A stretch of DNA of 64,000 nucleotides from an uncultured Alphaproteobacteria bacterium (lineage in GTDB: Bacteria > Pseudomonadota > Alphaproteobacteria > RF32 > CAG-239), in assembly GCA_944392835.1 (NCBI GenBank), contig CALXYB010000007.1, positions 22,921-86,920 on the forward strand. Direction: 5' to 3'. The notes beneath the pieces are model-generated. The model ran no database searches, had not been told where the DNA came from, and saw only the letters and a list, made by a program, of their open reading frames with translations. The translations under genes and the position numbers were made by a program. Positions 45,064-54,048 of this stretch are shown piece after piece. Position 1 is the stretch's first letter. Each line of letters opens with the position of its first letter.

Positions 45064-46482
45064 ATGTATAATCCAAAATCATTGAAGGCAGAGGAGTTTA
45101 TCTGCCACCAAGAAGTGTTGGATACTCTGGCTTATGCCGATGCCAACAAAAATAATGTTCAACTCATTGATGAAGTCTTAAACAAAGCTCGCGAACGCAA
45201 AGGTCTTTCGCACCGCGAAGCGATGATTTTGCTTGATTGTGATTTACCTGAAAAAAACAAAGAGATTTTTGAGCTTGCCGAGCAAATTAAGAAAGATTAT
45301 TACGGCAACAGAATTGTGATGTTTGCGCCGCTTTATCTTTCCAACTATTGTGTCAATGGTTGTGTCTATTGTCCGTATCATGCCAAAAATAAGCATATTC
45401 CGCGCCGCAAACTTACGCAAGAAGAAGTTGCCAAAGAAGTGATTGCTTTGCAGGATATGGGGCATAAACGTTTGGCAATAGAATCCGGCGAAGATCCCGT
45501 TAATAATCCTATAGAATATATTTTGGATTGTATTAAAACCATTTACAGCATTAAGCATAAAAACGGAGCAATACGTCGTGTTAATGTGAATATTGCGGCT
45601 ACAACGGTTGAAAACTATCGTAAGCTCAAGGAAGCCGGAATTGGAACTTATATTTTGTTCCAAGAAACTTATCACAAAGAAAGCTACGAAAAACTGCATC
45701 CAACAGGACCAAAGCATAATTATGCCTACCATACCGAAGCTATGGACAGAGCTATGGAAGGCGGTATTGATGATGTGGGCTTGGGCGTGTTGTTTGGCCT
45801 GGAATTGTATCGGTATGAGTTTGCTGGGCTCTTGATGCATGCAGAGCATTTGGAAGCAGTGCATGGTGTCGGTCCGCATACGATTTCGGTGCCGAGAATC
45901 CGCCGAGCCGATGATATTGACCCCGATGTTTTTGACAACGGAATTGATGATGATACTTTTGCCAAGATTGTGGCTTGTATCAGAATCGCTGTGCCTTATA
46001 CGGGAATGATTATGTCTACGCGTGAGAGCAAAGCTTGCCGTGAGAGAGTCATTCATTACGGAATCTCACAAATAAGCGGTGGCTCTAAAACCAGTGTCGG
46101 CGGGTATGACACACCGGAGCCGGAAGATGAAAGCTCAGCCCAATTTGAAGTCAGCGACACCCGCACGCTTGATGATGTGGTTAAGTGGTTGATGGAAATT
46201 GGGTATATCCCAAGCTTCTGCACCGCTTGTTATCGGGAAGGGAGAACGGGCGACAGGTTTATGGCTTTGTGCAAAAATATGCAAATTCATAACTGTTGTT
46301 TGCCGAATGCCTTGATGACTCTAAAAGAATATTTGATTGATTACGCAAGCCCCGAAACACGCAAAGTCGGTGAGGCATTGATTAAGAAAGAACTGGCTAA
46401 TATTCCGAAAGAAAAAGTGCGCACGATGTGTGCCGATTATATTGAAAAAATTGAGGAAGGTGAAAGAGATTTTCGTTTCTGA
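45064..46482 (+). CDS. hydG: [FeFe]-hydrogenase H-cluster maturase HydG
   Basis: Radical SAM tyrosine lyase that makes the CO and CN ligands of the H-cluster. In the 472-aa protein the SAM cluster motif is CX3CX2C at Cys96, Cys100 and Cys103 (CVNGCVYC), and the second cluster motif unique to HydG is CX2CX22C at Cys386, Cys389 and Cys412; the latter separates it from ThiH. Full length and ends EGERDFRF. hydE, hydF and the hydrogenase itself are not in the window. Its presence points to anaerobic hydrogen metabolism, uncommon in Alphaproteobacteria. Confidence 0.95.
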   Translation: MYNPKSLKAEEFICHQEVLDTLAYADANKNNVQLIDEVLNKARERKGLSHREAMILLDCDLPEKNKEIFELAEQIKKDYYGNRIVMFAPLYLSNYCVNGCVYCPYHAKNKHIPRRKLTQEEVAKEVIALQDMGHKRLAIESGEDPVNNPIEYILDCIKTIYSIKHKNGAIRRVNVNIAATTVENYRKLKEAGIGTYILFQETYHKESYEKLHPTGPKHNYAYHTEAMDRAMEGGIDDVGLGVLFGLELYRYEFAGLLMHAEHLEAVHGVGPHTISVPRIRRADDIDPDVFDNGIDDDTFAKIVACIRIAVPYTGMIMSTRESKACRERVIHYGISQISGGSKTSVGGYDTPEPEDESSAQFEVSDTRTLDDVVKWLMEIGYIPSFCTACYREGRTGDRFMALCKNMQIHNCCLPNALMTLKEYLIDYASPETRKVGEALIKKELANIPKEKVRTMCADYIEKIEEGERDFRF

Positions 46483-46485
46483 CCG

Positions 46486-46518
46486 CAAAGCCCCGTTTGA
46501 TGACGGGGCTTTGTTTTT
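46486..46518 (+). terminator. terminator after hydG
   Basis: CAAAGCCCCG (46486-46495) pairs perfectly with CGGGGCTTTG (46504-46513), then five Ts. It shows that the HAD gene downstream has its own start at 46580. Confidence 0.87.
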
Positions 46519-46579
46519 ATGTGATTGCAATCTGTTTAGAATCTTGTATCATATAGAAAACAACAAGCGAGGTTTTGAG

Positions 46580-47215
46580 ATGGCTGGAAAATCTAAAATA
46601 AAATTTTGCATTTGGGATGTCGGCGGTGTGATTTATTCATATAGCCTGAAGTTCTTGAATGAGTTTATGAAAAGCCGTACCGAAGATATGGAATTGTTTA
46701 ATGCCAACAACGGGGCAATCGGATTTGATTATGATGGCTTTATGCGTGGTAAGGTCAGTTTTGAAACTTTGTGCAAGCAGCTTTGCAAATATTGCGGTGT
46801 TAAGTATCAGTCTGGGATTGATACGCAGATTAATCTGGCTTTTAGGGACGGAATCGGCGAGTTTAAGGAAGTTACGCATCAGCTGATGGAAAAGATGAAA
46901 GATGCCGGGATTGAAAACGGTTTGTTATCCAATGCTTTTCCGAATCTGAAAGATACGGCGGATATGTTTGGCTTGATTAATCCGGAATATGTCTTTTGTT
47001 CTTTTGATTTGGGATTGCTTAAGCCGGATGTTAGAATCTTTGAGGCGGTTAAGGAAAAGCTTGGTTGCGCATATGAGGAGATTTTGTTTGTTGATGATAA
47101 GCCGGCAAATGTGGCGACGGCAAAGTCTTTGGGCATAAAAGCTTTGTTGTTTGATGAAGAAAAAATTGAGAAAGATATTTATAAGCTTTTGGGGTGGAAA
47201 AAGAAAGCAAAATGA
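46580..47215 (+). CDS. HAD-superfamily hydrolase (YihX-like)
   Basis: 211 aa from ATG 46580 (a GAGG-like site upstream). Motif I reads FCIWDVGGVIYS: the usual second Asp of DxD is Gly, as in the DxGG subgroup of HAD proteins. Motif II is LLSNAF, motif III a Lys in LGLLKPDVRIF, and motif IV EILFVDDKPANVATAK. Family members are phosphatases or dehalogenases of small molecules; substrate unknown. The stop overlaps the ATG of the U32 gene. Confidence 0.82.
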   Translation: MAGKSKIKFCIWDVGGVIYSYSLKFLNEFMKSRTEDMELFNANNGAIGFDYDGFMRGKVSFETLCKQLCKYCGVKYQSGIDTQINLAFRDGIGEFKEVTHQLMEKMKDAGIENGLLSNAFPNLKDTADMFGLINPEYVFCSFDLGLLKPDVRIFEAVKEKLGCAYEEILFVDDKPANVATAKSLGIKALLFDEEKIEKDIYKLLGWKKKAK

Positions 47216-49479
47216 AGCAGGAACTTTTGGCTCCGGCCGGTGATATTGAGGCCGGATATGCCGCGTTGTATTATGGCGCGGATGCGGTTTATTTGGGATT
47301 GAAACATTTTTCGGCGCGAGCAACGGCGGCAAATTTCAGCGAAGATGATTTAAACGCTTTTGTGGCTTATGCGCATTCGCTTAACCGTAAAGTCTATGTC
47401 GCCATTAATACTTTGGTTCAAGAAGATGAGTTGCCTGAGCTCCTAAAAACTCTTGATGTTTGTGTGAAGTATCAGGTTGATGCGCTTATTGTGCAAGATT
47501 TGGGCGTGGCTCGCGTGGTACGCGAAAGTTATCCCGAGCTTGAGTTGCATGCCAGTACGCAAATGGCGGTGCACAACAAAGAAGGTGCGCTGGCTTTGCA
47601 AAAATTGGGCTTTAGCCGTGTGGTTTTGGCGCGAGAATTGACACTTGGCGAAATTAAGGAAATCGCTGCTATCCCTAATCTGGAAACAGAAGCATTTATA
47701 CATGGTGCTTTGTGTTATTCATATAGCGGGTTGTGTATGTTCTCCTCTCTGGAAACGGGAAAAAGCGCCAACAGAGGCAAATGTTTGTATCCTTGTCGGG
47801 CGGTGTTTGAAGGAGAGCAGGGGGCAAAGCACTATTTTTCTATGAAAGATATGGCTTTGCAAAGTGATGTTTTGAAAATGCCGGTTACTTCGCTTAAAAT
47901 TGAGGGACGTAAAAAGACAGCTTTGTATGTGGCGGCTGTGGTAGATTATTATCGGCATATTTTGGATGGTAAAGGTGATGATGCTACCAAGGCTGAACAT
48001 ATTCGGCAGATTTTTTCGCGTCCGTGGACAAAGTTTCATCTGCATGGCAAAAACAAAGATGTGATTGATAGGGATTTTGTCGGCCACAGAGGTTTGAAAA
48101 TCGGCAAAATCGGTAATGTTAGCAAAAATATTTTAACCTTTAAGACGAATCATAAAATCGCTCGGTTTGACGGGATTCAGATTGATGTTCCCGGAGAGGA
48201 AAAGCCGTTTGGTTTTTCGCTGCAGAATTTGAGAGTTAATGCTAAAAACGTGTTTGAAGCCAAGGCCGGTGAAAATGTGGAGATTAAACTTCCGCCTTTT
48301 GCGCCGAATCTGGTTAAAGGATTGGATATTTATTTGGCTTCCGCCAGCGAGGTTAAAGGTGCTTATGATTATGAAAAACCAAAGCCCGGAGCATATAAAC
48401 AGCGTTATCCGATTGATGTTTCGGTGAGGGTAGAAAAAGATAAAATTTCGGCAGAAACGGAAAGCTTTTATTATGAGGTGAGCGGAAATTTTGAAAAAGC
48501 TGAGAATCCGGCAAAGACTTTAGATGCTGCACAAAAGGCCTTTGCCAAGACGGGAGAAACGGATTTTGTTTTGCAAAATTTGGAGGTTTTGAATCCTCAA
48601 GGGTTGTTTGTGCCGGCATCTATGTTTAACGAACTGCGGCGTGGTTTGTACGAGAGTATTAAAGTTGAAGATAAGCCGCGCATTTTGCCAGACATACCTC
48701 AGCCATTTGATGCCAAAGAGCCAAAATGGATTATTAAAACCGACAAGATAGAGAGTTTGAGCAAAATTGATTTGCAAGAAGTTGATGAAGTTATCTTTTT
48801 GCTCTCAGTTGATACAAAGCCCGAAGCGTTGCGTAACTTGCCAAAAAACAAATTGCGCTTGGCTTTGCCTACGGTTTGCCGCCATACGAAGTTGTTTGAG
48901 CCTTTGATTGAACAGCTTTTGAGTGAGGGCTATAAGAAGTGGGAAATCGGCAATTATTGGGCATTGAGTGTTTTGCCGAAAAAAGGGATTGATTTGAGTT
49001 TTGATTATCCGTTGTATGTGATGAACTCTCAAGCCAGCTCTTCGGCAAAAGAAATGGGCGCAAAAAGAGTTACTTTTTCACCTGAAGATGTGTTGCAGAA
49101 TATAAAAAACTTGGTAGAAGTTTCGCCTTTGCCGATGGTTTTGCCGGTGTATGGCGATGTGCCGTTATTTATCAGTGCGGATTGTATTCGTTCCAATGCC
49201 TGCAAAGATTGTCCGCGCGGAGAAAAATGGTTGAAGCTGAAGCGAGGCGGAATCTCTTATGAAGCCTTGTCTCGTGATTGTCAGATTATGTTGTTTGATA
49301 CAAGACCTTTATGTTTTGCCTCAGAAGCAAAAGAGATTAAGGCTGCGGCTTATAGAGTTGATTTTTGTTATCGTTCTTATACGGCGGGAAAAGCCGCAGA
49401 GATTTGGGCAAAGGTTCGGAAGTTTGAAGATATAGAAAATTGTGCCAAAGCAAATATCAATAAGCCGGCGTTGTTATAA
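47212..49479 (+). CDS. U32-family protein, RlhA-type
   Basis: 755 aa from ATG 47212, overlapping the HAD stop. The U32 signature EAFIHGALCYSYSGLCMFSS (near residue 161) and Cys-rich RGKCLYPCR are present, together with a long C-terminal part (DUF3656-like). Its length and order match RlhA/YdcP, the protein needed for hydroxylation of 23S rRNA C2501, rather than true collagenases. Additional cysteines near the C-terminus (CIRSNACKDCPRG) may hold an Fe-S cluster. The specific function is inferred from family architecture. Confidence 0.82.
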   Translation: MKQELLAPAGDIEAGYAALYYGADAVYLGLKHFSARATAANFSEDDLNAFVAYAHSLNRKVYVAINTLVQEDELPELLKTLDVCVKYQVDALIVQDLGVARVVRESYPELELHASTQMAVHNKEGALALQKLGFSRVVLARELTLGEIKEIAAIPNLETEAFIHGALCYSYSGLCMFSSLETGKSANRGKCLYPCRAVFEGEQGAKHYFSMKDMALQSDVLKMPVTSLKIEGRKKTALYVAAVVDYYRHILDGKGDDATKAEHIRQIFSRPWTKFHLHGKNKDVIDRDFVGHRGLKIGKIGNVSKNILTFKTNHKIARFDGIQIDVPGEEKPFGFSLQNLRVNAKNVFEAKAGENVEIKLPPFAPNLVKGLDIYLASASEVKGAYDYEKPKPGAYKQRYPIDVSVRVEKDKISAETESFYYEVSGNFEKAENPAKTLDAAQKAFAKTGETDFVLQNLEVLNPQGLFVPASMFNELRRGLYESIKVEDKPRILPDIPQPFDAKEPKWIIKTDKIESLSKIDLQEVDEVIFLLSVDTKPEALRNLPKNKLRLALPTVCRHTKLFEPLIEQLLSEGYKKWEIGNYWALSVLPKKGIDLSFDYPLYVMNSQASSSAKEMGAKRVTFSPEDVLQNIKNLVEVSPLPMVLPVYGDVPLFISADCIRSNACKDCPRGEKWLKLKRGGISYEALSRDCQIMLFDTRPLCFASEAKEIKAAAYRVDFCYRSYTAGKAAEIWAKVRKFEDIENCAKANINKPALL

Positions 49480-49512
49480 AAAAAGCCCCTCATAAAAGAG
49501 GGGCTTTTTTTA
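49478..49512. terminator. bidirectional terminator
   Basis: AAAAAAGCCCCTC pairs with GAGGGGCTTTTTT around ATAAAA. Shared by the convergent U32 and MATE genes. Confidence 0.88.
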
Positions 49513-50925
49513 TTCTCCGATGGGGAGGACATTATTGTCTTTGGTCTTGATGAGCCTCATTTTATGTGCGGCCATTTTTAAGTTGTTTTGCAAAAAGTGG
49601 CGGTTCATTTTGCGGATGGTAACTATATAACCGATGGTTACAACTGTTCCCGCTCCAAACCAAGCAATCGGGCTTGCCCAGCAAATGCCAAGATAGCCGA
49701 TATGTTTGGCTAGCCAAATGGCTGCAAAAGAACGCATAAATAATTCCGTGAAACCGGCTATTAACGGAATGATGGATTGGCCCATTCCTTGCAAGGTATT
49801 GCGGAAGATGAAAATTTGCCCCAAAAAGATGTAGAACAAGGTGCTGATGTTTAGGTATTGGCGGCCCGTATCTACAATTTGTTCGGTTACGTCATCAGAG
49901 AAAATGGTTATCATATTTTCGCCGACAAAACGTACCAAAAGTGCAACAAAAATGCTGAAGCTTGTTGACATTATGGAGCTATAAAATACGCCGGTGCGAA
50001 TCCGTTTTATCATTCCGGCACCGAAATTTTGAGCGGCAAAAGTCGCCATAGCAATACCTAAAGCAACCAGAGGCTGGGTAGCAAGCTGCTCAATACGCAG
50101 TGCGGCCGTGAAAGCGGCGATGGTGTCTGAGCCGAAAGAGTTGCAGACTTTTTGCATAATCAGCAATCCCAAAGACAAGACAGAAAACTGAATGGCCATC
50201 GGAACAGCGATATTCATATGTTCTTTCATAAAACTGCGGCTGTATTTCCAGTCTTCGCGATGAAGACGCAGAATGGGGAATCTTTTACCAATATATAAGA
50301 CGCAACAAATGCCTGAGGCGGTGATGGAAATAAGGGTTCCCAGAGCTGAGCCGATAACGCCTAATTTGCAAACAGCAATCAAAAACAGATTAAGCAAAAT
50401 GTTGACTATTGTGGTGGCGATTAAGAAATATAACGGTGTTTTGCTGTCGCCCAAGGCTCTGATGAAGCCTGACAGCAAGTTATAAGCCACAATTACCGGA
50501 AGAGCCAGTCCCAAGACAAACATGAAGTTATAAGCATCGGTCATAATGTTTTCCGGCACATTCATCCAACGCAGAATCGGGTGCAAAAAGATGAGTAAAA
50601 TTGCCGTAAATGTTAGGCTTAAAACAAGGCAGGCTCTTAGAGAATGAGTTACGGAGCTACGAACACCTTCTTCATCTTTGGCGCCGAATCTTTGTGCCGT
50701 GATAACGGTTAGACCACCTGTGAAGCCCAAGGTTACCAGTAACATTACAAAAAATATCGGCGCGGATGCGCCCAGAGCAGCCAAAGCTTCAACACTAATC
50801 AAGCGTCCGACAATGATGATATCAGATATTTGATAGAGCTGTTGAAAGAGGTTGCCGATGAGTAACGGAAACGCAAATTTGATGATTAAGGAAAAAGGAT
50901 TTCCTCTGGTTAAATCTTGTATCAT
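49510..50925 (-). CDS. MATE-family efflux transporter
   Basis: 471 aa with about twelve membrane helices in two halves. Recognisable features are GNPFSLIIKFAFPLLIGNLFQQLYQISDIIIVGR at the start (split in halves below 20 residues: FPLLIGNLFQQLY, then ALAALGASAP) and the FAAQNFGAGM segment in the second half. Multidrug or metabolite exporter driven by Na+ or H+. Its stop lies in the terminator shared with the U32 gene. Substrate cannot be predicted. Confidence 0.92.
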   Translation of the reverse strand: MIQDLTRGNPFSLIIKFAFPLLIGNLFQQLYQISDIIIVGRLISVEALAALGASAPIFFVMLLVTLGFTGGLTVITAQRFGAKDEEGVRSSVTHSLRACLVLSLTFTAILLIFLHPILRWMNVPENIMTDAYNFMFVLGLALPVIVAYNLLSGFIRALGDSKTPLYFLIATTIVNILLNLFLIAVCKLGVIGSALGTLISITASGICCVLYIGKRFPILRLHREDWKYSRSFMKEHMNIAVPMAIQFSVLSLGLLIMQKVCNSFGSDTIAAFTAALRIEQLATQPLVALGIAMATFAAQNFGAGMIKRIRTGVFYSSIMSTSFSIFVALLVRFVGENMITIFSDDVTEQIVDTGRQYLNISTLFYIFLGQIFIFRNTLQGMGQSIIPLIAGFTELFMRSFAAIWLAKHIGYLGICWASPIAWFGAGTVVTIGYIVTIRKMNRHFLQNNLKMAAHKMRLIKTKDNNVLPIGE

Positions 50926-51058
50926 GGATTATGCTTCTTTCTGAAACTATGTGATTTTTTTTGTTCGTCGTCTTCTATAAAACTCAAAAAAAAAGTTGTA
51001 AAGAGCTATTTTTTTTAAACGGTATGTAAATATTTGATAAATTATTTTATAAAAAAAT

Positions 51059-51083
51059 GAACTTTTCTGAAAACAGCTTCGTT
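51059..51083 (+). promoter_or_regulatory. ECF-type promoter of the anti-sigma/sigma cassette
   Basis: GAAC (51059-51062), 17 bases, CGTT (51080-51083) matches the -35/-10 pattern of alphaproteobacterial ECF promoters (GGAAC-N16/17-CGTT, first G missing). It lies 24 bases before the anti-sigma ATG (51108), suggesting autoregulation by the downstream sigma factor. Confidence 0.62.
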
Positions 51084-51107
51084 ATAAGTTGTGTAAGGAG
51101 AAAAACA

Positions 51108-51368
51108 ATGGATGATATTTCCGCATTGATTAAAGAAGCAAAGCCTTTGTACTTTGCACGCAAAAAACGCAATAACCGAATTAAGGCTGCGTTGTGCTCA
51201 CTGGTGTTGCTGATTGGTATCGGAAGTTTTTATCCGAGAGAGAGTAGTTATAATTTCAGTTATGATTATTATCTTTTCGGTACGGAATTTTCGGTGAGCG
51301 AAACGTCGTCCGTTATTGAGGAAATGGGTTTTCCCGTGGATGAATATGGTTTGTTGATGGTAGGCTGA
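51108..51368 (+). CDS. small single-helix membrane protein, probable anti-sigma factor
   Basis: 86 aa from ATG 51108 (AAGGAG 7 bases upstream). A basic N-terminal cytosolic part of about 26 residues (KPLYFARKKRNNRIK) precedes one membrane helix (about residues 29-41) and a periplasmic tail ending EYGLLMVG. No database family is recognised, but size, topology and the 1-base-shifted TGATG overlap with the ECF sigma gene suggest it holds the sigma factor, like CnrY. Could be processed by RseP at 6.2 kb. Confidence 0.62.
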   Translation: MDDISALIKEAKPLYFARKKRNNRIKAALCSLVLLIGIGSFYPRESSYNFSYDYYLFGTEFSVSETSSVIEEMGFPVDEYGLLMVG

Positions 51369-51865
51369 TGAAAGAAATTATTGAGCAAAATAAGTCTTTG
51401 GTGAAAGCTATCATCAAAAAACTGACCGGTTCTTATAATGAAGATATTGAACAGGAAGTTTATATTAAAACCTGGAAAAATATGGATAATTATAAAGAAC
51501 AAGGAAAGTTCAGCCAATGGATAGGGGCTTTGACCGCTAATGTTTGCCGCGACTATTTTAAGTCCAGGCAATATAAGATTGAGGCTTCTCAGGTTAACGG
51601 CGATGAAATTCTGGATAATGTGCGGGTCGGCGGCAGACAAGAGGAGATTTTGGATGCCAAAGCCCGTCAGAAACAGATTTTGAAGGCGGTGGACAGTCTT
51701 CCCCGCAAGATGCGGCAAGTGGTGATTTGGTATGAGTTTGAGGAAATGACTTATGAACAGATTGCTAAAAAAACCGGCTTGCCGGAGGGAACCATTAAAT
51801 CAAGATTGTTTAATGCCCGAAAAATATTGAGTGAAAAATTACAACATTTGAGAGGAAACAGATAA
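51368..51865 (+). CDS. ECF-family RNA polymerase sigma factor
   Basis: 165 aa. Region 2 (YNEDIEQEVYIKTWKNMDNY, about residues 20-45) and region 4 (LPRKMRQVVIWYEFEEMTYE then QIAKKTGLPEGTIKSRLFNA, about 105-155) are clear; region 3 is absent as in ECF factors. Translationally coupled to the anti-sigma gene upstream (TGATG) and to the periplasmic protein downstream (TAATG overlap). It probably reads from the promoter at 51059. Confidence 0.92.
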   Translation: MKEIIEQNKSLVKAIIKKLTGSYNEDIEQEVYIKTWKNMDNYKEQGKFSQWIGALTANVCRDYFKSRQYKIEASQVNGDEILDNVRVGGRQEEILDAKARQKQILKAVDSLPRKMRQVVIWYEFEEMTYEQIAKKTGLPEGTIKSRLFNARKILSEKLQHLRGNR

Positions 51866-52395
51866 TGAAAAAATTGATGTTAACGGCTCTTTGTGCAACA
51901 GCAGTTATGCTGGGTTCGGCTTCAGTAAATGCTCAGGAAGAGATGTTGCCGCCTTCGCCGCCGCCACATGATGAAATGTTGCCGCCTCCGCCGCATGATT
52001 TCGGTCCGGAACACAAAGCTCCGCGTGCGCAGGGTCCGAAGTTTGATAAGAAAAAACATGAGGAAATGGCTGACAAATTTGCCGATAAGCTTGATTTGAC
52101 CAAAGAGCAAAGAGAACAAGCAGAAAAAATCAGACAAGACGGCCGTAAAAAGATGGAGCCTTTGATGGAGGAGATGAAAGAACTTCGTCAAAAGATGAAT
52201 GAGCTGCGCCGCGAGAATATGGAAGAGTTTGAAAAAATCTTGACTCCGGAACAGAAAAAACAATTGGATGAGATGAAGCCCAAACATGATAAAAGATGGA
52301 AGGCTGATAAAAAACATCATAAGAAAGAATTGAAGGCAGAAAAGAAAGCTGAGAAAAAAGCTGAAAAAGCTGGAAAAGAAGACAAAAAAGATTAG
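51865..52395 (+). CDS. Spy/CpxP-like periplasmic protein with His/Pro-rich start
   Basis: 176 aa with a signal peptide (cleavage near VNAQ, residue 23). A Pro/His-rich repeat (MLPPSPPPHDE and MLPPPPHDF) precedes a helical LTxxQ-type domain (LDLTKEQREQAEKIRQDGR, ILTPEQKKQLDEM) and a Lys/Glu-rich tail with KHHKK. Such proteins sense envelope damage or metals (CpxP, Spy, CnrX, ZraP). In the same operon as the sigma factor it likely supplies the periplasmic signal, in the order anti-sigma, sigma, sensor. Confidence 0.8.
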   Translation: MKKLMLTALCATAVMLGSASVNAQEEMLPPSPPPHDEMLPPPPHDFGPEHKAPRAQGPKFDKKKHEEMADKFADKLDLTKEQREQAEKIRQDGRKKMEPLMEEMKELRQKMNELRRENMEEFEKILTPEQKKQLDEMKPKHDKRWKADKKHHKKELKAEKKAEKKAEKAGKEDKKD

Positions 52396-52412
52396 TTCTT
52401 CAGTGTCTTTTA

Positions 52413-52450
52413 TAAAAACCCCGTTCTGAGAAATCAGGGCGGGGTTTTAG
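52413..52450. terminator. terminator after the ECF cassette
   Basis: AAAACCCCG (52415-52423) pairs with CGGGGTTTT (52440-52448); inside, CTGA-GAAA-TCAG forms a tetraloop hairpin. Confidence 0.85.
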
Positions 52451-52458
52451 TTTGGAAT

Positions 52459-53181
52459 TTATTGATTTTGTTTTTTTGATTTTATCATCTCATCTACAAA
52501 GGCGGGTAGGGTTTTGCCGGCCGGACCGTAAATATGTTTATCAAAGTAAAAATTATTTGATGTCGGTTCTAGGGTAAACTCTATGGTATCCGCGCCATAA
52601 TGTTTGGCGGTTTGCACAAAAGCTGCTGCCGGAAAAACAACGCCGGAAGTTCCAATGGAGATAAATAAATCACACCGCCTTAACAGCTCTTCAACTTTGT
52701 CCATACAGAGCAGATTTTCGCCGAAAAAGACAATGTTTGGTTTCATCATACCGGCAATAGAGCATTGAGGGCAGGTGGTTTCGGTTGTTACATCGCCGAA
52801 GGTTTCCAAAATATGTCCGCAGTTTAAGCAGACGGCTTGGTTGATTTGTCCGTGAATGTGGTAGATATCTTGGTTGCCGGCTTTTTCATGCAAGGTATCC
52901 ACATTTTGGGTGATGACCGAAATTTCTGCCGGATATTCTTTTTGTAATTTTGTAATGGCTAAATGCGCCGGATTGGGTTTGGCTTTTTGAATCTCTAATT
53001 TCAGTTCATTATAAAAATCGTGGATAAGCTCGGGGTTGCGCTGAAAACCCTCTATTGAGGCAACATCCTCAACCCGATGATTGTTCCATAAGCCATTGGA
53101 GCTGCGAAAGGTGGCAAGACCTGATTCAGCGGATATGCCCGCGCCGGTTAAGATAACGATATTTTTATATTCTTTGGTCAT
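52459..53181 (-). CDS. cobB: Sir2-family NAD-dependent protein deacylase
   Basis: 240 aa. NAD-binding motif GAGISAESGLATFRSSNGLW near residue 13, the catalytic TQNVDTLHEKAG and HIHG (His) region, and four zinc cysteines in two pairs: CLNCG and CPQC. GTSGVVFPAA completes the fold. Removes acetyl or succinyl groups from lysines with NAD+. The lack of the usual Tyr/Arg succinyl-pocket motif was not checked. GGAG precedes the ATG. Runs alone on the minus strand. Confidence 0.93.
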   Translation of the reverse strand: MTKEYKNIVILTGAGISAESGLATFRSSNGLWNNHRVEDVASIEGFQRNPELIHDFYNELKLEIQKAKPNPAHLAITKLQKEYPAEISVITQNVDTLHEKAGNQDIYHIHGQINQAVCLNCGHILETFGDVTTETTCPQCSIAGMMKPNIVFFGENLLCMDKVEELLRRCDLFISIGTSGVVFPAAAFVQTAKHYGADTIEFTLEPTSNNFYFDKHIYGPAGKTLPAFVDEMIKSKKQNQ

Positions 53182-53282
53182 TTTGTTTTCTCCGAAAAGT
53201 CGGATATAGTATAGTTTTCTTTTGCAATTTTTAAATAAAAAACTAAAATCGGTTTATATTTTTGCAAACAAGGAAATGAGTG

Positions 53283-53969
53283 ATGAAAAAAATCGGTTTA
53301 ATCGTGGCAATGGACAAGGAGTTTAATCTGTTAAAAGGATTAATGACAGAGCCCAAAGAAGTTCAATGCGGTAATCTGGAAATTGTGGAAGGAAATATCG
53401 GCGGTAAGAATGTTATTTTGGCCCATAGCGGTATCGGCAAGGTTTGTGCGGCGGTCGGTGTGCTGGAGATGATTAAGAATTTTGCGCCTGATGCGATTAT
53501 TAACAGCGGCGTGGCCGGCGGAATTGATGTTAAAACACAAGTGATGGATGTGGTCGCGGGTGAGAATGTGGTTTATCATGATGTTTGGTGCGGAGAGCCG
53601 AATATGTATGGGCAGGTGCAAGGAATGCCGGCAAGCTATGCCGGAGAGCGCAAGATTTTGGATGCGGTTACTTCGCTTGAGGCGGAAGCCAATATTTATG
53701 CCGGACAGATTTGCAGCGGAGACAAGTTTATTACCGAGCGCAAAGAGCTTGATGAGATAAAGGCGAAGTTTCCGCAAGGTTTGGCGGTGGATATGGAATC
53801 TGCGGCTATGGCGCAGGTTTGTTATATGTATAAAGTGCCGTTTTTGAGCTTGCGTATTATCAGTGATACGCCTGGGGTTAAAGATCACCAAAAGCAATAT
53901 GAAAATTTTTGGGATGAAGCTCCGAAAAAGTCTTTGGATGTGGTCGCAAAACTCTTGGCTAAATTGTGA
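53283..53969 (+). CDS. mtnN: 5'-methylthioadenosine/S-adenosylhomocysteine nucleosidase
   Basis: 228 aa. Cleaves MTA, SAH and 5'-deoxyadenosine, the last being a by-product of radical SAM enzymes such as HydG. Motifs: GLIVAMDKEFNLLK at the start, INSGVAGGIDV, QICSGDKFI and AVDMESAAMAQVCY followed by LRIISD with the catalytic Asp. AAGGA lies 8 bases before ATG 53283; a GTG directly before it is possible. Confidence 0.93.
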   Translation: MKKIGLIVAMDKEFNLLKGLMTEPKEVQCGNLEIVEGNIGGKNVILAHSGIGKVCAAVGVLEMIKNFAPDAIINSGVAGGIDVKTQVMDVVAGENVVYHDVWCGEPNMYGQVQGMPASYAGERKILDAVTSLEAEANIYAGQICSGDKFITERKELDEIKAKFPQGLAVDMESAAMAQVCYMYKVPFLSLRIISDTPGVKDHQKQYENFWDEAPKKSLDVVAKLLAKL

Positions 53970-54048
53970 TAAAAAAACTTGATTTTTGTCTAATCGGTGC
54001 TAAAGTGTTCAGCACTTAAGATATATTATGAACTAAAAATTTACTATT

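Noticed and set aside
47212..49479. U32 protein as a secreted collagenase
   Set aside because: No signal peptide, and architecture fits the RlhA rRNA-modification group.
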